From the NCBI GenBank assembly GCA_023393895.1, contig JAEXBT010000192.1:1-7388 (forward strand): a stretch of DNA of 7,388 nucleotides. Direction: 5' to 3'. Shown here one piece after another: positions 6,039 to 7,388 of the stretch; position 1 is the stretch's first letter, and each line of letters starts with the position of its first letter. The notes under the pieces were generated by a model that worked only from the letters and a program-made list of their open reading frames with translations, was not told the DNA's origin and made no database searches. Both the position numbers and the translations under genes were made by a program. The DNA comes from Pseudomonadota bacterium (GTDB taxonomy: Bacteria > Pseudomonadota > Gammaproteobacteria > Xanthomonadales > Xanthomonadaceae).

Positions 6039-6905
6039 ATGAAAGAGAAGACCCTGCGTTCCCTGCCCGGCGTGCCGATGCTGCTTGTCCTGCTGGTCGC
6101 CTCCCTGCTGTTCAGCTGGCTCGGCTTCAACGCCGTGCGGGGTGGCCTGGCACTGCCGCAGCTGGTCGCGGCGGTCGTCGGCCTCGGCCTATCGCTGTTC
6201 ATGCTCGGCGGTCTCTACATGGTGGAGCCGAACCAGGCGGCGGTCCTCAACTTCTTCGGCAAGTACGTCGGCACGGTGAAGGACAATGGCCTGCGCTGGA
6301 ACAACCCCTTCTACGCCAAGCGCAAGGTCTCGATGCGCGTGCGCAACTTCGAAAGCGGCAAGCTGAAGGTCAACGAGCTGGACGGCTCGCCGATCGAGAT
6401 CGCCGCGGTGATCGTCTGGCAGGTGATCGATGCCTCCGAGGCGGTCTACAACGTCGACGACTACGAAAGCTTCGTACACATCCAGTCCGAGGCGGCGCTG
6501 CGCTCGATGGCGACCAGCTACCCCTACGACCAGCACGAGGACGGCCAGCTTTCGCTGCGCAGCCATGCCGCGGAAATCTCCGAGCACCTGCAGAAGGAAC
6601 TGGCCGAACGCCTCAACGATGCCGGCGTTGCCGTACTCGACGCACGCATCAGCCATCTCGCCTATGCGCCGGAAATCGCCCAGGCGATGCTGCAGCGCCA
6701 GCAGGCCAATGCGATCATCGCCGCCCGCACGCGGATCGTGGCCGGCGCCGTAGGCATGGTCGAGATGGCCCTCGATGAACTGCAGAAGAAGGGCACCGTG
6801 CAGCTGGACGAGGAGCGCAAGGCGGCGATGGTCAGCAACCTGCTGGTCGTGCTGTGCGGCGAACGCGCCACGCAGCCGATCGTCAACGCGGGCACGCTGT
6901 ACTGA
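6039..6905 (+). CDS. SPFH/Band 7 (PHB) domain membrane protein
   Basis: The 288-residue protein has a short basic N-terminus (MKEKTLR), two predicted membrane helices (about 12-30 and 41-61), and an SPFH/PHB domain beginning at [20 protein letters not shown] (61-80). Typical features of the fold follow: [22 protein letters not shown] (84-105), the strand pair [17 protein letters not shown] (116-132), [22 protein letters not shown] (137-158), the helix with [43 protein letters not shown] (183-225), then a helical C-terminal part to 288. SPFH proteins such as stomatin, flotillin and HflK form oligomeric membrane rings or microdomains that organise other membrane proteins and proteases. A scaffolding role here is expected from the family; the client is unknown. 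GGAG at 6028-6031, 7 nt before the ATG, supports the start. The stop overlaps the next start as TGATG (6903-6907). It is first in an operon ending, within view, in an Arc-like regulator. Confidence 0.93.
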   Translation: MKEKTLRSLPGVPMLLVLLVASLLFSWLGFNAVRGGLALPQLVAAVVGLGLSLFMLGGLYMVEPNQAAVLNFFGKYVGTVKDNGLRWNNPFYAKRKVSMRVRNFESGKLKVNELDGSPIEIAAVIVWQVIDASEAVYNVDDYESFVHIQSEAALRSMATSYPYDQHEDGQLSLRSHAAEISEHLQKELAERLNDAGVAVLDARISHLAYAPEIAQAMLQRQQANAIIAARTRIVAGAVGMVEMALDELQKKGTVQLDEERKAAMVSNLLVVLCGERATQPIVNAGTLY

Positions 6906-7195
6906 TGGCGAACCTCACCGCCGCCCTGGTGATGGCGTTCCTCGCGCTGCCGGCGGTCGGCATGGGCGCCTGGTTCGCGCGCGACCCGCGCCCGACTTCA
7001 CCGGTAATGGCACTGCACATGGCGCTGGTCGGCATCGTGATGCTGCTGGCGGCACTCGCCCTGTACCTGGTGGGCGACGACCGCACCCAGGCAATGTGGA
7101 TCACGATCGCACTGGCCGTCGCGGTAAATGCGCTGATGCTCTCGCTGGTGCTGCGCATCCGACGCGTGCGCGAAGACCGGACACGTCCGCAGTGA
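6905..7195 (+). CDS. Small three-helix membrane protein, function unknown
   Basis: The 96-residue protein has three predicted membrane helices at about 4-24, 36-55 and 63-84. Short loops separate them (RDPRPTSP at 26-33 and GDDRTQ at 57-62), and the cytoplasmic tail is strongly basic ([13 protein letters not shown], 84-96). By the positive-inside rule the tail is cytoplasmic and the N-terminus outside. I do not recognise a family. ATG at 6905 shares its A with the SPFH stop codon (TGATG), and there is no good Shine-Dalgarno site, so translation probably depends on ribosomes finishing the SPFH gene. A partner or client of the SPFH protein is the obvious inference from this coupling. The stop overlaps the next start as GTGA. 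Confidence 0.82.
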   Translation: MANLTAALVMAFLALPAVGMGAWFARDPRPTSPVMALHMALVGIVMLLAALALYLVGDDRTQAMWITIALAVAVNALMLSLVLRIRRVREDRTRPQ

Positions 7196-7380
7196 GCCAG
7201 AAGAAGGCATACCCGTTGCGCATCAACGCCGACATCCTGGCGGAAGTGCAGCGCTGGGCCGATGACGAGCTGCGCAGCGTCAACGCCCAGATCGAGTACG
7301 CGCTGCGTGATGCCCTGCGCCGCGCCGGCCGCCTCAAGCCCCCACCTCCACCCGAACCGATCGAGGACGAAACGTCATGA
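7192..7380 (+). CDS. Arc-like ribbon-helix-helix DNA-binding protein
   Basis: The 62-residue protein begins with GTG at 7192, overlapping the preceding stop as GTGA. Its layout matches the Arc/MetJ ribbon-helix-helix fold: strand KKAYPLRIN (4-12), helix A ADILAEVQRWADDEL (13-27), and helix B RSVNAQIEYALRDALRRAGR (28-47). RSVNAQIEYAL compares directly with RSVNSEIYQRV of P22 Arc as I remember it. The strand of such proteins inserts in the DNA major groove as a dimer. Here its predicted contact face is Ala6, Pro8 and Arg10, where Arc has Gln9, Asn11 and Arg13. The tail (48-62) carries five consecutive prolines (50-54) and an acidic end (EDETS). Its position behind an SPFH gene and the tandem TGATATC sites at 5994-6011 suggest it represses its own operon. 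No toxin-like partner is visible, though the fourth gene is almost entirely outside the window. Confidence 0.87.
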   Translation: MSQKKAYPLRINADILAEVQRWADDELRSVNAQIEYALRDALRRAGRLKPPPPPEPIEDETS

Positions 7381-7388
7381 GCGAACGC
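7377..7388 (+). CDS. Start of a further gene in the SPFH operon (truncated by window edge)
   Basis: ATG at 7377 overlaps the stop of the Arc-like gene as ATGA, and GAGGA (7363-7367) lies 9 nt upstream. Only the codons for MSER are visible, so nothing can be said of the product. The overlap implies it belongs to the same transcript as the SPFH, three-helix and Arc-like genes. Confidence 0.6.

Noticed and set aside
7178..7189. Palindrome CGGAC-AC-GTCCG just before the Arc-like GTG start
   Set aside because: Too little loop for a hairpin, lies inside the coding sequence of the preceding gene, and GC-rich palindromes of this size are expected by chance.
7192..7380. Antitoxin of a toxin-antitoxin pair
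   Set aside because: The fold could be an antitoxin, but the upstream genes are membrane proteins, not toxins, and the downstream gene is visible for only four codons; a repressor of its own operon is the better-supported reading.
1..7388. tRNA, rRNA, CRISPR array, insertion sequence or prophage
   Set aside because: None was recognised: no repeat-spacer pattern, no transposase or integrase motif, no cloverleaf-like sequence, and nearly all DNA is accounted for by coding regions.

Overview
The window is high-GC, densely packed bacterial DNA. The Bpt and PurT proteins, and the general style (short ATGA and TGATG gene overlaps, lipoprotein-rich content, sparse Shine-Dalgarno sites), resemble what I remember of Xanthomonadales (Lysobacteraceae, such as Luteimonas, Lysobacter or Xanthomonas relatives). 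That assignment is inference from remembered protein similarity, not from a search. I see no rRNA, tRNA, CRISPR array, insertion sequence or phage gene. It reads as ordinary chromosomal backbone with one regulatory unit of interest at the right end.

Layout, left to right. (1) The 3' end of a plus-strand gene for an unrecognised protein, probably membrane-anchored (to 485). (2) A minus-strand gene for a secreted five-EF-hand calcium-binding protein (549-1139), with a clear rho-independent terminator on its own strand (493-527). (3) Divergently from it, bpt (1266-2012), which encodes an aminoacyl-tRNA-protein transferase of the N-degron pathway. It overlaps by ATGA with a lipoprotein of the endonuclease/exonuclease/phosphatase fold (2009-3259). 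(4) Tail to tail with that, only 2 bp between stop codons, a minus-strand pair: purT (3699-4919), for purine synthesis, and a coupled unknown gene (3262-3702). (5) Divergent from purT, a lipoprotein with a predicted beta-propeller-like repeat architecture (4988-5932). (6) After a short AT-richer promoter region, a tightly coupled operon: an SPFH/Band 7 membrane protein (6039-6905), a 96-residue three-helix membrane protein (6905-7195), an Arc-like ribbon-helix-helix DNA-binding protein (7192-7380), and the first codons of a fourth gene (from 7377).

The most interesting point is the last operon. Its promoter carries two copies of TGATATC exactly 11 bp (one helical turn) apart, lying between a good -35 element and the start codon and overlapping the best -10 element. 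The operon itself encodes a protein whose helices closely resemble phage P22 Arc repressor. The simplest reading is an autoregulated SPFH membrane-microdomain operon with its own Arc-type repressor. The operator assignment is inference from spacing and gene content.
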